Source: Corynebacterium massiliense DSM 45435
GTDB taxonomy: Bacteria; Actinomycetota; Actinomycetes; Mycobacteriales; Mycobacteriaceae
Length of the DNA stretch: 64,000 bases
Reading direction: 5' to 3'
NCBI RefSeq assembly: GCF_028609805.1
Contig: NZ_CP063189.1
Location: 620,001-684,000, forward strand
Below, piece by piece: positions 13,364 through 22,592 of the stretch; position 1 is the first letter of the stretch; every line of letters starts with the position of its first letter. Under the pieces are notes generated by a model that was given only the letters and a program-made list of their open reading frames with translations, was not told the DNA's origin and did no database searches. The translations under genes were made by a program, and so were the position numbers.

Positions 13364-14977
13364 CTACACGTAGTTGCGAACGCGCTGGAAGATGTCGGGC
13401 CAGCTGTGGCTGAGGCGTCGGTACGCGATAGCGAGGCCGCCGACGAGGACCGCTACCGCGAGAACAACGTTCAGCGCGAGGCCGGTGAGAAACAGACCAG
13501 ACGCCATGTCTGCGAACGACGCGTGTCCCCGCGATAGAGCAAGGCCCATCATGATGGTTCCCGGCACGAGCGGGAGCCAGACGCCGAAGATGCCGATGAG
13601 AGACGTCAAGATGGCCGCGCCATTAAACCCGGAGCGGTCGTTGAAGGCATTCGTCCCAGGCTTCGAGGTCGGGTAGGGATTAAAAACGGCCATCACGGCG
13701 GCGAAGCCGAGGCCGGCAAGGGAGGCGCAGGTAGCGACACTGAGACATGTCCAGAAAATCGGGTTCGCGCCGGTGGCAAAGCCGCTTATTACCGCGGTAA
13801 TCAGTAGGGTCGCTCCACCGAGAGTCCCACCGGCGGCCGCCCGGGCGGTCACCATCGTCTTCGCGGGCACGTGTGCAGCAAGGTGCACCCAATTTGCCGG
13901 GCCGTCGTAGCCGTAGTCGTTAGCCGTAGCGGTCGTGCACAAAATGACGCTGGAGATTAGTCCGATATACGGCCGGGTTGGGTCACCGGCCGCTAGGCCG
14001 GTGCCGCAGAAGATGGCGGTGAGCACAACCGCGCTGGCCCACTGCGCGCGGAAGCGGGAATCGCGCCACCAGTAGCACAGAGCCCGGGAGTAGATGGCGC
14101 CCCAGCGCGTCCGCGGCGCCCACGGCAGCAGAACGGTCCCGCGCTTGGAGGTGGAGGACTTCCTCGATTCGCCCTCTGCCGGGGCGTGTAGCGCAACACC
14201 AATGGCCTTCTCCTGCGCCCAGGCGGCGAGGAAAAACAGCGCGACGGTCAGAACCGCCATGAGAACAACCGGCGCCCAGTGCCCCACGACGCCGAAAGTC
14301 ACCGCGGAGCCGGGCGCGGCAAAAGGCGTCCACGCGAAGGTGCGCAGCACCGCGGTGCCGGTGGCTTCCATGTCGGTGGTGTCTGCAGAGACCGCGAACG
14401 TCGCCACCACTGCCACGACGAGCCCCGCTGCGAAGACGAGGTAGCGCACCCACGCCGGCTGCGCGCCCAAGAGCTGTCCGAGCCCGCTCATACTGGCCGC
14501 GTCGACGACGGCGAGCACGAACGAGACCAGACAACTTACGGCCCAGGCGACGACAAAGGTGGTGCTGGTGGCATCGCCAAGCACGGCGGGAATGATGACC
14601 GCCGTCGCAACCGTGCACAGCAGGGCGAGCACGGTCCGGGCCTGCAGGAACTCCGTCCACAACAAGCCCGGGACCAACTCGCGCGGCCGCAGCGGCAGGG
14701 TGGCCATCCGGGAGGGCTCGACCTGGCTTTCCCCCGAGGGATACAGCAGCGCTAGCAGCCAGTAGAAAAACACGCCGAGCCCCTGCAGGCCCGCCGCGTA
14801 CTGTAGGTCGTTTTCCTGCAGCGCGATGTCGCCGGTCAGGAACGCCAGACCGAGCGCACCGGGGAGACCGTAGAGGAAGAAGATCAGAAGGACGACGAAC
14901 TGCGACGGGTTAGCTTTGAAACTGCGCGGCCACAGTTTCGCGTGCAGCGCGATGATGGTGCGTGTCACTGAGCTCAC
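13364..14977 (-). CDS. ABC exporter membrane protein (actinobacterial type)
   Basis: Membrane protein of 537 aa with about 12 predicted hydrophobic segments spread over its length and a charged cytosolic patch near 265-285 (ESRKSSTSKRG). It overlaps the 3' end of the ATPase gene by 4 nt (ATGA), so the two form one exporter. The size and lack of a large extracellular domain suggest a duplicated ABC-2-like permease. I do not recognise a named substrate family. The operon ends at the hairpin at 13297-13347. Confidence 0.75.
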   Translation of the reverse strand: MSSVTRTIIALHAKLWPRSFKANPSQFVVLLIFFLYGLPGALGLAFLTGDIALQENDLQYAAGLQGLGVFFYWLLALLYPSGESQVEPSRMATLPLRPRELVPGLLWTEFLQARTVLALLCTVATAVIIPAVLGDATSTTFVVAWAVSCLVSFVLAVVDAASMSGLGQLLGAQPAWVRYLVFAAGLVVAVVATFAVSADTTDMEATGTAVLRTFAWTPFAAPGSAVTFGVVGHWAPVVLMAVLTVALFFLAAWAQEKAIGVALHAPAEGESRKSSTSKRGTVLLPWAPRTRWGAIYSRALCYWWRDSRFRAQWASAVVLTAIFCGTGLAAGDPTRPYIGLISSVILCTTATANDYGYDGPANWVHLAAHVPAKTMVTARAAAGGTLGGATLLITAVISGFATGANPIFWTCLSVATCASLAGLGFAAVMAVFNPYPTSKPGTNAFNDRSGFNGAAILTSLIGIFGVWLPLVPGTIMMGLALSRGHASFADMASGLFLTGLALNVVLAVAVLVGGLAIAYRRLSHSWPDIFQRVRNYV

Positions 14978-15795
14978 TGGGCATCGCCCTCCGCGAGCCA
15001 GCCGAGTGCGTCGTGGTCGAGGTGGCCGCCGCCGACGAGGTCGACGAAGACATCAGTCAGCGAATCCCGCGAGCCGCGGACCTCCTCCAGCGTGCCGGCG
15101 GCGACGGTGTTGCCGGCATTGACGATGGCCACCCGGTCACACATCTCTTCCACCAGGGCCATCACGTGCGAGCTCATCAACACGGTGCCGCCAGAGCGCA
15201 CGTAGCTGCGAAGGATCTCGCGGATGACCTGTGCGGACACTGGATCGACGGCCTCAAAGGGCTCATCGAGGATGAGGATGTCCGGGCGGTGCAACAGGGC
15301 GGCGGCGAGCAGGATCTTTTTCGTCATGCCCGCCGAGTAGTCAGCGATATATTTTCCGCCTTCCTGTGGCAGCTCCAGCACCCGCAGCAGGTCGGTGGAG
15401 CGCTTTTCTACCTCCGCCTCGGGCAGCTGGCGCAGGCGTCCGGTGTAGTCGAGGAACTCCTTGCCGCTGAGGCGATCGAAGACGGGGAGGCCATCGGCAA
15501 GCAGGCCGTAGCAGCGCTTCGCGGCCAGGGTTTCCTCTTCGGAGCCCCAGGTGCAGTGGCCGCACACCCACGCATCGCCGGCGGTGGGGCGCAGAAGGCC
15601 GGTCGCCATGGTCAGTGCGGTCGTCTTGCCCGCGCCGTTGGGGCCGACGAGCCCGTAGAAACTGCCGCGAGGCACGTCCAGCGACAAGTTGTTGACGGCG
15701 ACGTGTTCGCCGAACCGGCGGGTCAGGCCACGCAAGGCCAAGGCAGGGGAGGAAGGATCCTCCGCAAGGGGAGTCAAATATCCATAATTGAGCAT
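14974..15795 (-). CDS. ABC transporter ATP-binding protein (exporter type)
   Basis: ABC ATPase of 273 aa. Walker A GPNGAGKTT lies near residues 53-61 and Walker B ILILDEP near 172-178. A slightly degenerate signature YSAGMTKK lies near 153-160, a form typical of drug, bacteriocin and antibiotic exporters (CcmA group). It is translationally coupled to the following permease gene. The substrate is unknown. The upstream gap to the DUF3239 gene is only about 40 bp, so the three might share a transcript. Confidence 0.85.
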   Translation of the reverse strand: MLNYGYLTPLAEDPSSPALALRGLTRRFGEHVAVNNLSLDVPRGSFYGLVGPNGAGKTTALTMATGLLRPTAGDAWVCGHCTWGSEEETLAAKRCYGLLADGLPVFDRLSGKEFLDYTGRLRQLPEAEVEKRSTDLLRVLELPQEGGKYIADYSAGMTKKILLAAALLHRPDILILDEPFEAVDPVSAQVIREILRSYVRSGGTVLMSSHVMALVEEMCDRVAIVNAGNTVAAGTLEEVRGSRDSLTDVFVDLVGGGHLDHDALGWLAEGDAQ

Positions 15796-15837
15796 GCCGT
15801 AATCATGTCATTGACCTTATGATTACGCGCGGTGGGA

Positions 15838-16479
15838 TTACAGGACCAGCAGGTCGTACTTCGTCGCCTTCACCTCGTCGAGGCGCTTGCGGGCGCGCTC
15901 GAGGCGGTTCCACTGATCCTGCGGGATGGAGGTGCGGGCGATGTCGACGACCTCTTGATCGGGCGTCCCCCACGCGATGGGCATAGGGGAGATCTGCTGC
16001 CAGTGGTCCTTGTCCTGCGTGGAGCGGTGCCCGCCCACGGCGGCGACGGGCACCTTGGTGCCCTCGGTGCGCTTTTTCAGACCCGGGATGGAGGTCACGG
16101 TGCGCAGGGCGGCGCCCCAGCGCGGCGGCTGGGAGGAGTCCACGTTGGTGTTGACCAGCGCTAATAGCACCATGTCGCGCTCGTTGACCTCCGCGACGAC
16201 GGCCGGGGCGAGGGGATAGGAGTCGTAGAGCTGCTGCGCCGTGCCCACGCGGCTGGCGGCTGCGACGCCGATGATGCCGATCATGACGCCGAAGAGCCCC
16301 AGGCCGATGCCGATGGTGAGGCCCCAGGCGGCATCGACAAGGAAGTACACAGCGAGCCCTGCCGCGATGAGCAAGAGGCCCAGGATGATGCCGGAGGTGC
16401 GCAAGCGTCCGGTATCGCGCAGTAGCTCGTTGTGTTGCTTGGCGTATGACTCGTCGACGTCGAATTTGAAAACCTTCAT
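15838..16479 (-). CDS. DUF3239 family membrane protein
   Basis: 213 aa if translation starts at the ATG at 16479 (MKVFKFDVDESYAK), the N-terminus I remember for corynebacterial DUF3239 proteins. A longer in-frame start at 16539 would add 20 residues. Two adjacent transmembrane helices occupy about 28-75, and the C-terminal 130 residues are cytosolic or extracellular with no catalytic motif. The function is unknown. It is divergent from the DUF6230 cassette, and the 106-bp gap between them should hold both promoters. Confidence 0.75.
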   Translation of the reverse strand: MKVFKFDVDESYAKQHNELLRDTGRLRTSGIILGLLLIAAGLAVYFLVDAAWGLTIGIGLGLFGVMIGIIGVAAASRVGTAQQLYDSYPLAPAVVAEVNERDMVLLALVNTNVDSSQPPRWGAALRTVTSIPGLKKRTEGTKVPVAAVGGHRSTQDKDHWQQISPMPIAWGTPDQEVVDIARTSIPQDQWNRLERARKRLDEVKATKYDLLVL

Positions 16480-16585
16480 CGTGTAGTCAGTGTACGTCGC
16501 CGAGACACGCGGGCTGTATTCCCGGGAAGAATCCCCCATATAGTATGGTTTCGGGAAAGAAACTAACTAACCGGGGAAGGAAACC

Positions 16586-17155
16586 ATGGGGCGTATTCGA
16601 AAGCGCCGGTTCGCGGCCATCGCGGCGGCAGGACTCATCGCATTGAGCGCGGAAGGTGTAGCGATGGCCAACAACGGCCTCGCCGCTGGTCTGGCGCTGT
16701 CCAACACGATCTTTACTCAGACCGTCGGCGGCCTCGACGCCGACGACTTTGGGCTTTTCGTGGACACCGAACACCAGCAGCAAGGCGACCGCGGGGTAAC
16801 GCGCCTGCGCCTGCAGCACGCGGAAATCACCGACATGTGCTTGTCCGCCAAAGTCAACCTTCCCGGGGTGGGGGAGAAGAAGTTCCAGATGCTGGCCGAT
16901 GGCCCCTCGACTACCGCGGACAACTTGGTGATCGGTGTGGCGGACATGGAGGGCTCTCTGACCATGACGAACCCGCGGATCGGCGTCGACGCCAGCCAGC
17001 TTTCCGATGATGCCGAGCCGGGCGCCTTCGGCCTTGCCGCCACGCATATGGAGGCCAGTGATCAGGTGATTCACGCCGTGTCTACTTCGGCCGATCGGCT
17101 CAGCTCCGCGGGCGGCAAGATCACCGTCGAGGACCCCGACGGCGGGAGGTGCTAG
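16586..17155 (+). CDS. DUF6230 family secreted protein
   Basis: 189 aa with a charged N-terminus (GRIRKRRF) and one hydrophobic segment (residues 8-29) that may be a signal peptide or anchor. The rest is a beta-rich extracellular domain rich in polar residues. The first half resembles DUF6230 proteins of Streptomyces, formerly mislabelled in databases as cholesterol esterases. Such genes are followed by DUF6114 genes, exactly as here. SD GGGGAAGGAAA lies 6 nt before the ATG. No catalytic triad is evident. Role unknown. Confidence 0.7.
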   Translation: MGRIRKRRFAAIAAAGLIALSAEGVAMANNGLAAGLALSNTIFTQTVGGLDADDFGLFVDTEHQQQGDRGVTRLRLQHAEITDMCLSAKVNLPGVGEKKFQMLADGPSTTADNLVIGVADMEGSLTMTNPRIGVDASQLSDDAEPGAFGLAATHMEASDQVIHAVSTSADRLSSAGGKITVEDPDGGRC

Positions 17156-17161
17156 GCCGCG

Positions 17162-17530
17162 GTGAACGAAAGTTTTCAGCAGTGGAGGAAGCAGCGCCCC
17201 TTCTGGCCGGGCCTGTGCATGATTCTGGCCGGCGTGGAAATCATGCTGCCGGCATATCTGTCCTTTTCCGTCTCCAACATCCAGGTGCAAATTTCCACCC
17301 TGTCCGGAGTGTCCACCCTCGTCGTGGGCGTTCTGCTCATCGTCTGCGGCGCGATGACCTTGTGGATGCCGGAGGGGCGGATCCTCGCTGGGGTGGCTGC
17401 GATGGTCCTGGCGGTCGTCGCGCTGCCGACATCTAACTTTGGAGGATTCCTGCTGGGGACTCTCGTGGCGCTCTTGGCTGGGGCCGCCGCACTGGCATGG
17501 GTACCGAGGCGGGAGTGCGTCCGTGCGTAG
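17162..17530 (+). CDS. DUF6114 family membrane protein
   Basis: 122 aa starting at GTG 17162, six bases after the DUF6230 stop. After a short cytosolic lead (NESFQQWRKQRPFWPG, typical of DUF6114) it has four hydrophobic helices covering about 15-115. As in Streptomyces, the DUF6230/DUF6114 pair probably makes one envelope system. Its last 8 nt overlap the next gene. Function unknown. Confidence 0.75.
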   Translation: MNESFQQWRKQRPFWPGLCMILAGVEIMLPAYLSFSVSNIQVQISTLSGVSTLVVGVLLIVCGAMTLWMPEGRILAGVAAMVLAVVALPTSNFGGFLLGTLVALLAGAAALAWVPRRECVRA

Positions 17531-18068
17531 CCTCGCAGCGATTACGGCCGCCATTCTCGCCGGGCTGGTGTGCACTCCCGCGGCGGGGCAGACGGCGACG
17601 GGAAATACGTACACCGTCCAGTCGAACTCCACCCGGCTGCTTGGCAACGTAAGAGTGTCCTACGTCGACTTTCCCACCGCCGCCGGACCGCGCCCTGCCA
17701 TACAGATCGACGCGGACCGGGTCGTGCTGGACAATCTCCACGTGCGCTTTCCGGGCCAGCCCGGCGGTTTCGCGGACGTATGGCAGCGCACAGGCGATGG
17801 TCGGACCACGACCCTCAATGGGAACTTCCGCATTGTCATCGCACGCCTCACCGCCACGCCGGAGATAGCGGGGCTTGCGTCCCCGGAACCGGTGACGGTC
17901 GACGCCGCGTGGGCGCCTGACGATGTCGCCGAGCACCTGAAGGAAATAAGCCTCGACACCCCAGACGAGGTGTCGGAGCAGCTGGTCATGCGTGACGGAT
18001 CAATGGAGACGTATTACATCTCCGCGGACGACATCCGGTTCGACGAGGGCACCTCAATCGGCCTGTAA
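17523..18068 (+). CDS. Hypothetical exported protein of the DUF6230 cassette
   Basis: I choose GTG 17523 as start: it yields a 181-aa protein opening with a clean signal peptide (VRSLAAITAAILAGLVCTPA, probable cleavage near AAG). It overlaps the DUF6114 gene by 8 nt, and the upstream ATG at 17439 would add 28 atypical residues. The mature part has repeated short beta-like stretches (VQIDADRVVLDNLHV-like) that parallel the DUF6230 protein and may be a distant relative. No enzyme motif is visible. Its last 15 nt overlap the convergent XPB gene. Confidence 0.65.
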   Translation: MRSLAAITAAILAGLVCTPAAGQTATGNTYTVQSNSTRLLGNVRVSYVDFPTAAGPRPAIQIDADRVVLDNLHVRFPGQPGGFADVWQRTGDGRTTTLNGNFRIVIARLTATPEIAGLASPEPVTVDAAWAPDDVAEHLKEISLDTPDEVSEQLVMRDGSMETYYISADDIRFDEGTSIGL

Positions 18069-19709
18069 AGGCAGATCGGCGGCATCGACAAGCCGGTAGG
18101 CGTAGCCCTGTTCCGCCAGGAAACGCTGCCGGTGAATGGCGTACTCGGCATCGAGGGTGTCGCGGGCGACCACGGTGTAGAAATAGGCGGCGCGTCCGTC
18201 GGTTTTCGGGCGCAGCAGGCGGCCCAGTCGCTGCGCCTCCTCCTGGCGGGAGCCGAAGGTACCGGAAACCTGGATGGCCACCGCCGCCTCCGGCAGGTCG
18301 ATGGAGAAGTTGGCCACGCGCGAGACGATGAGAACGGGCAGCTCGCCGGCGCGAAACTGGGCGAAGAGCTCCTCACGCTTCCGGTTCGAGGTCTTGCCGT
18401 CGACCACGGGGGCGCCGACGCGCTTGCTGATGTCCGCGAGCTGATCCACGTAACCGCCAATGACGAGGACCTGCTCGTCGCTGTGACGCTGCAACAGCGT
18501 GTCGATGACCCGCAGCTTCGCCCCCGCCGTCGCCGCGAGCCGGTAGCGGTTGCGCGGATCCGCCGTGGCATATGCGATGCGTTCGTCCGGGTCCATGTCC
18601 ACGCGGACCTCGACGCACTCGGCGGTGGCGATGTAACCGGCGGACTCCAGCTCCTTCCACGGCGCGTCGTAACGCTTCGGCCCGATGAGGGAGAAGACGT
18701 CGCCCTCGCGCCCATCTTCGCGCACGAGGGTGGCCGTGAGCCCCAGCCGGCGGCGGGACTGCAGATCCGACGTCATGCGAAACACCGGGGCGGGGAGCAG
18801 GTGCACCTCGTCGTAGATGATGAGGCCCCAGTCGCGGGAATCGAAGAGCTCTAGGGCCTTGTATTCGCCCTTGGTCTTCCGGGTGACCACTTGGTAAGTC
18901 GCGATGGTCACCGGCTTGATTTCCTTCTTCTCGCCGGAGTATTCACCGATCTCGTTCTCGGTCAGCGAGGTGCGGCGGATCAGCTCGTCTTTCCACTGCC
19001 GCCCGGCGACGGTGTTGGTGACCAGGATGAGCGTGGTGGCCTTCGCCTTGGCCATCGCGGCGGCGCCGACGAGCGTTTTGCCCGCGCCGCAGGGCAGGAC
19101 CACGACGCCGGAACCGCCGGACCAGAAGGACTCGGCGGCGTAGTGCTGGTAGTCGCGCAGGGCCCAGCCGTCTTCAATGAGTTCGATTGGGTGGGACTCG
19201 CCGTCGACGTATCCGGCGAGGTCCTCTGCCGGCCAGCCGACCTTGTACAGCTCCTGCTTGAGCCGGCCGCGCTCGGAGGGTGGGACTGACACGGAGTTGT
19301 CATCGATCCGTGTGCCCAGCATCCCGCCGACCTTCTTGTGGCGGGAAATCTCCTCCAGGATTGCCGGCTCGGACGATTCCAGGACCAGCCCGTGAGCAGG
19401 ATGCTTGTCGATGCGCACCCGGCCATACCGCGACATCGTCTCGGCGACATCGACAAGCAAAGCCTGCGGAACCGGGAAGCGCGAGTAGTTCTCCAAAACG
19501 TCCACGACCTGCTCCGCATCGTGGCCGGCGGCGCGGGCGTTCCACAGCGCCAGCGGCGTAATGCGGTAGGTGTGGATGTGCTCTGGGGCCCGCTCCAGTT
19601 CGGCGAAAGGGGACAGGGCCGCGCGGGCCTCATCGGCACGCGGGTGATCCACCTCCAGGAGCACTGTTTTGTCGGACTGGACGATGAGCGGGCCTGCGGT
19701 CATCGACAA
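18054..19709 (-). CDS. XPB/Ssl2-type DNA repair helicase
   Basis: Superfamily 2 helicase of 551 aa, the length of actinobacterial XPB (M. tuberculosis Rv0861c). The N-terminal damage-recognition-like region (1-170) is followed by Walker A PCGAGKT near 203-209, DEVH near 298-301, LTATLVRED near 323-331 and motif VI QRLGRLLRP near 498-506. It should unwind DNA 3'-5' in an ATP-dependent way. Its 3' end overlaps the convergent secreted-protein gene by 15 nt. In M. tuberculosis the Rv0862c-type gene is adjacent; here that partner is at 24065. Confidence 0.93.
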   Translation of the reverse strand: MSMTAGPLIVQSDKTVLLEVDHPRADEARAALSPFAELERAPEHIHTYRITPLALWNARAAGHDAEQVVDVLENYSRFPVPQALLVDVAETMSRYGRVRIDKHPAHGLVLESSEPAILEEISRHKKVGGMLGTRIDDNSVSVPPSERGRLKQELYKVGWPAEDLAGYVDGESHPIELIEDGWALRDYQHYAAESFWSGGSGVVVLPCGAGKTLVGAAAMAKAKATTLILVTNTVAGRQWKDELIRRTSLTENEIGEYSGEKKEIKPVTIATYQVVTRKTKGEYKALELFDSRDWGLIIYDEVHLLPAPVFRMTSDLQSRRRLGLTATLVREDGREGDVFSLIGPKRYDAPWKELESAGYIATAECVEVRVDMDPDERIAYATADPRNRYRLAATAGAKLRVIDTLLQRHSDEQVLVIGGYVDQLADISKRVGAPVVDGKTSNRKREELFAQFRAGELPVLIVSRVANFSIDLPEAAVAIQVSGTFGSRQEEAQRLGRLLRPKTDGRAAYFYTVVARDTLDAEYAIHRQRFLAEQGYAYRLVDAADLPLQAD

Positions 19710-19731
19710 GTACTGCTCCCTTCCACGCCTT

Positions 19732-20910
19732 TTACTTCGTCAGCGCCTGCTTCCAGGTCATCTTGCTGCCGTTGTTGAGGATAGCCCGCTGGTAGATGCG
19801 CGCGACAATCCAGATGACGCCCGCGGTGGCCAACGCCAGGATGAGGTAGCTTGCGGCGAGCTCGCCCCAGCTCATCTGCCCGGCGGCGACCTCCAAGGGG
19901 GCGACGACGGTGGAGACCGGCGGGACCCAGCCCATCACGTTCATCAAGGTTGTTTCGGCGTGCTGCCAGCCGAAAAGCGGGACGTAGAACGTGGCCAGGA
20001 CCAGCATCAGCACGGGCGTCTGGGTGGACTGCAGGTCTTCGGTGCGCCGCACCAACGACCCCGCGGCGGCGTATAGGCAGGAGAAGAAGAGCAAGCCGAG
20101 GAGCTCACCGAGGAGCATGACACCGATCAGGGGCCAGTTGATGGGGAAGTCCGTGACGAGCCCCGTGGCCGTCACCGATGCGGCGCCGGCGACCACGATG
20201 AGTACGGTGGCGGCGAATCCGATGAGGCAGTTGCCGAGGAGCTTGCCCGCCAGGAAATCAACCGGGCGAACCGAGGACAGGATGATCTCCACGACGCGGG
20301 AGGACTTCTCCTCCGTCACCCGCGCGCCGACCAGGCCGGCAAAGGTCATGATCGACATCATGACCACGAAGGTCGCGATGAAGACGGTGAAGATGTCCAC
20401 GAAATTCTGATCCGTAATCCCGCCGTCGGATCCCTCCACGTCCACCTCGTGGACCTCGGAGGACGGGGTGGCGTCTGCAATGTCCTGCGGGTTGATATTC
20501 AGCTTTTCGTAGGCTTCCGCGCTGGCCGCCGTTTCGGCTGCCTGTTGCGCGGCCATGGTGACCGATTGCGACGCGCTGCCCTTGGTCAGCAGATCCCAGC
20601 CGCCCGCTTCCTGCTCGCTGGGCACGAGCGCGGCATCGGCCTCCTCGTCGTCGATGAGCTGTTCTGCCGCCGCGCGGTCCTGGGCAGTGACGGTATCTAC
20701 TGATGTACTGGCGAACGCCGCCTCATCCATGCCGACGGTGGCGATGGTGTCCGGTTCGTCGTCGTCGGCGAAGAAGCTGATGATGAGCGGGCCGGCGATA
20801 GCGATGAGTAGCAAGAGGCCGATGAGCACGAGCATGGATTTGGTCTTAAACGCCACGGCCATCTCGCGCTTCATTACGGTGGTGATGGTGCGCATGGGGG
20901 AGTAATTCAT
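19732..20910 (-). CDS. ABC-2 type permease (NatB-like)
   Basis: 392 aa. One N-terminal helix (about 22-43) is followed by a large extracytoplasmic domain (about 45-175) rich in D, A and E, and then five or six helices from about 178 to 385. This is the layout of NatB/YhaP permeases. It lies 3 nt after the ATPase gene and so forms an exporter with it. Sodium or peptide/antibiotic export are the known roles of relatives; neither can be chosen here. A nested acidic motif DDDEPD near 51-56 could bind cations. Confidence 0.85.
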   Translation of the reverse strand: MNYSPMRTITTVMKREMAVAFKTKSMLVLIGLLLLIAIAGPLIISFFADDDEPDTIATVGMDEAAFASTSVDTVTAQDRAAAEQLIDDEEADAALVPSEQEAGGWDLLTKGSASQSVTMAAQQAAETAASAEAYEKLNINPQDIADATPSSEVHEVDVEGSDGGITDQNFVDIFTVFIATFVVMMSIMTFAGLVGARVTEEKSSRVVEIILSSVRPVDFLAGKLLGNCLIGFAATVLIVVAGAASVTATGLVTDFPINWPLIGVMLLGELLGLLFFSCLYAAAGSLVRRTEDLQSTQTPVLMLVLATFYVPLFGWQHAETTLMNVMGWVPPVSTVVAPLEVAAGQMSWGELAASYLILALATAGVIWIVARIYQRAILNNGSKMTWKQALTK

Positions 20911-20913
20911 GGT

Positions 20914-21813
20914 TTAGGCCTCCTCGGTCTCGGTGCTGGTGACCACGTCGCGGAACATTTCGGTGAGGTCGGGTACATGCTTGCCAAAGGAATGCACCGG
21001 GCCCGCAGCAAGCGCCGCGTGCAGAATGTCTTGGTCGTCGACGCCGTCAGCAGACTCGAGCACAACGGAGCGCTCGGTGGCGCCTACCAGTTGCGTCCCG
21101 GCCGGGTACCAGTCGCGAGCGGTGGTGCCGATTTCGTAGCGTGTCGGGCCAGCCTGCCGGAGCTCGTCCACCGTGCCTTCGGCCACCATGCGGCCGTGCG
21201 TGACGATGCCCACCCGATCGCACAACCGCTGCACCAAATCGAGTTGGTGCGAGGAGAAGATGACCGGCACGCCGCGCCGGGTGCGTTCCTTGAGCATCGA
21301 GGACATGACGTCGACGGCGACTGGATCGAGGCCCGAGAACGGCTCGTCGAGGATGAGCATGTCCGGGTCGTGGATGAGAGACGCCGCGAGCTGGACGCGT
21401 TGCTGGTTGCCCAGGGAGAGATCGTCGAGCTTGTCGTCTTTGCGCTCGCCCAGTCCCAACTGGTCGAGCAGTTCTTCGCCCGAGCGACGAGCCTTGTTCT
21501 TGCCCATCCCGTGGAGCTCGCCGAAGAAGACGAGCTGGCTGATGAGCGTTTCCTTGCCGTAGAGTCCGCGCTCTTCCGGCATGTAGCCGATGCGACGGCG
21601 GTTGGTGGCGTTGATGGGCGCGCCGTCGAAGTAGACCTCGCCGGAATCGGCGGAGAGCACGCCGAGAGCAATGCGCATCGTGGTGGATTTGCCCGCGCCG
21701 TTAGAGCCGACGAAGCCGTACATCTCTCCGTCGCGGACGCTAAAAGTCATGTCGTCCAGGGCTTGTTTGTCCCCGAACGTCTTGTTGAGGTGGTCAATGT
21801 CGAGGGTAGGCAT
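20914..21813 (-). CDS. ABC transporter ATP-binding protein (NatA-like)
   Basis: 299 aa ATPase with Walker A GSNGAGKST near 35-43, signature LSLGNQQR near 130-137, Walker B MLILDEP near 150-156 and switch histidine in FSSHQL. The C-terminal 70 residues form the extra domain common in NatA/YhaQ proteins. It is transcribed with the permease downstream and a small membrane protein and XRE regulator upstream, suggesting a regulated exporter module. Confidence 0.88.
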   Translation of the reverse strand: MPTLDIDHLNKTFGDKQALDDMTFSVRDGEMYGFVGSNGAGKSTTMRIALGVLSADSGEVYFDGAPINATNRRRIGYMPEERGLYGKETLISQLVFFGELHGMGKNKARRSGEELLDQLGLGERKDDKLDDLSLGNQQRVQLAASLIHDPDMLILDEPFSGLDPVAVDVMSSMLKERTRRGVPVIFSSHQLDLVQRLCDRVGIVTHGRMVAEGTVDELRQAGPTRYEIGTTARDWYPAGTQLVGATERSVVLESADGVDDQDILHAALAAGPVHSFGKHVPDLTEMFRDVVTSTETEEA

Positions 21814-21834
21814 GGGTCTTATTCCTCTTCCGTT

Positions 21835-22329
21835 CTAGTCCTCTACAGGCTGGTTGAAGGTCAGGGCATAGCCGACGGCGGGCAAGGTGCTGACAAGTAG
21901 ATAAGCAACGAGCGCTAGGAAACCGGCAATGATGACCACTTGGTTAGCTGTGAAGTGATTGTCGAAGAAGTCTGGGCGGAAGTTGCCCACTATGAGCAGG
22001 AACACGGCCAAGGCGGACAACAGGAAGGTGGCCAGACGAAGTGCATGGTGCCGCCAGTGATCTAGAACCTCTGCCTCGTAATCGTCCAGCTTTGAAATAG
22101 GGGCCGAATCTGCGCTGTTAATGCTCATCCGCAACATGGTCCAGGGGACGCAAATGAGGATGAAACAGACAGCCATCGGCAAGAGCAGTGCGGAGGCGTG
22201 TTTGAAGAATGCGACGACCGCCAGAAGCGTCGCGATACCTAGGAGCGCATATACAGCAACGACTAGGAGCCGCGTTGCCGTGGGAGATAGTTGCAGCTGG
22301 GGTTTTGCGCTTGGCGTTGAGTTCGGCAT
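21835..22329 (-). CDS. Small membrane protein of the XRE-ABC operon
   Basis: 164 aa from the ATG at 22329. That ATG shares one base with the TAA stop of the XRE gene (TAATG), which makes it clearly the right start over the longer reading frame. It has four hydrophobic segments in two pairs, with a cytosolic linker carrying SKLDDYEAEVLDHW near the middle. This size and operon position resemble DUF2178/DUF3796-type partners of XRE-ABC modules, but I do not assign a family. Probable role: part of, or immunity to, the exporter system. Confidence 0.7.
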   Translation of the reverse strand: MPNSTPSAKPQLQLSPTATRLLVVAVYALLGIATLLAVVAFFKHASALLLPMAVCFILICVPWTMLRMSINSADSAPISKLDDYEAEVLDHWRHHALRLATFLLSALAVFLLIVGNFRPDFFDNHFTANQVVIIAGFLALVAYLLVSTLPAVGYALTFNQPVED

Positions 22330-22592
22330 TAGCTCGTCCTCGGATAGATTTCGGTGGACATCGGGGTGAACGCGGTGCGAGAGAAGACCGCTTCGACGGG
22401 AAGTTCGAAGACTTCGCAAATACGGAATGCGAGGTCCAGGCTCGGGGAGTGGTCGCCGCGTTCTAGTGCGCCGACGGTCTGGGGATTGACCTCGATTTCC
22501 TCTGCGAGCTGTGCGCGTGACATGTCCCGTTCGACGCGCAGGACCCGCACCCGGTTATGGATAGGTTTTGAGGGACGTTTCTTTGGGGACAT
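22329..22592 (-). CDS. XRE family transcriptional regulator
   Basis: 87 aa, essentially one helix-turn-helix domain: RAQLAEEIEVNPQTVGALERG (helices 2-3, residues 26-46) followed by SLDLAFRICEVFELPVEAVF. This YozG/YgzD-like class controls its own operon in other bacteria. It is first in the operon with the small membrane protein and NatAB-like exporter. The region directly before the ATG contains GTTG-N8-CAAC (about 22605-22620), a possible operator. Confidence 0.85.
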   Translation of the reverse strand: MSPKKRPSKPIHNRVRVLRVERDMSRAQLAEEIEVNPQTVGALERGDHSPSLDLAFRICEVFELPVEAVFSRTAFTPMSTEIYPRTS

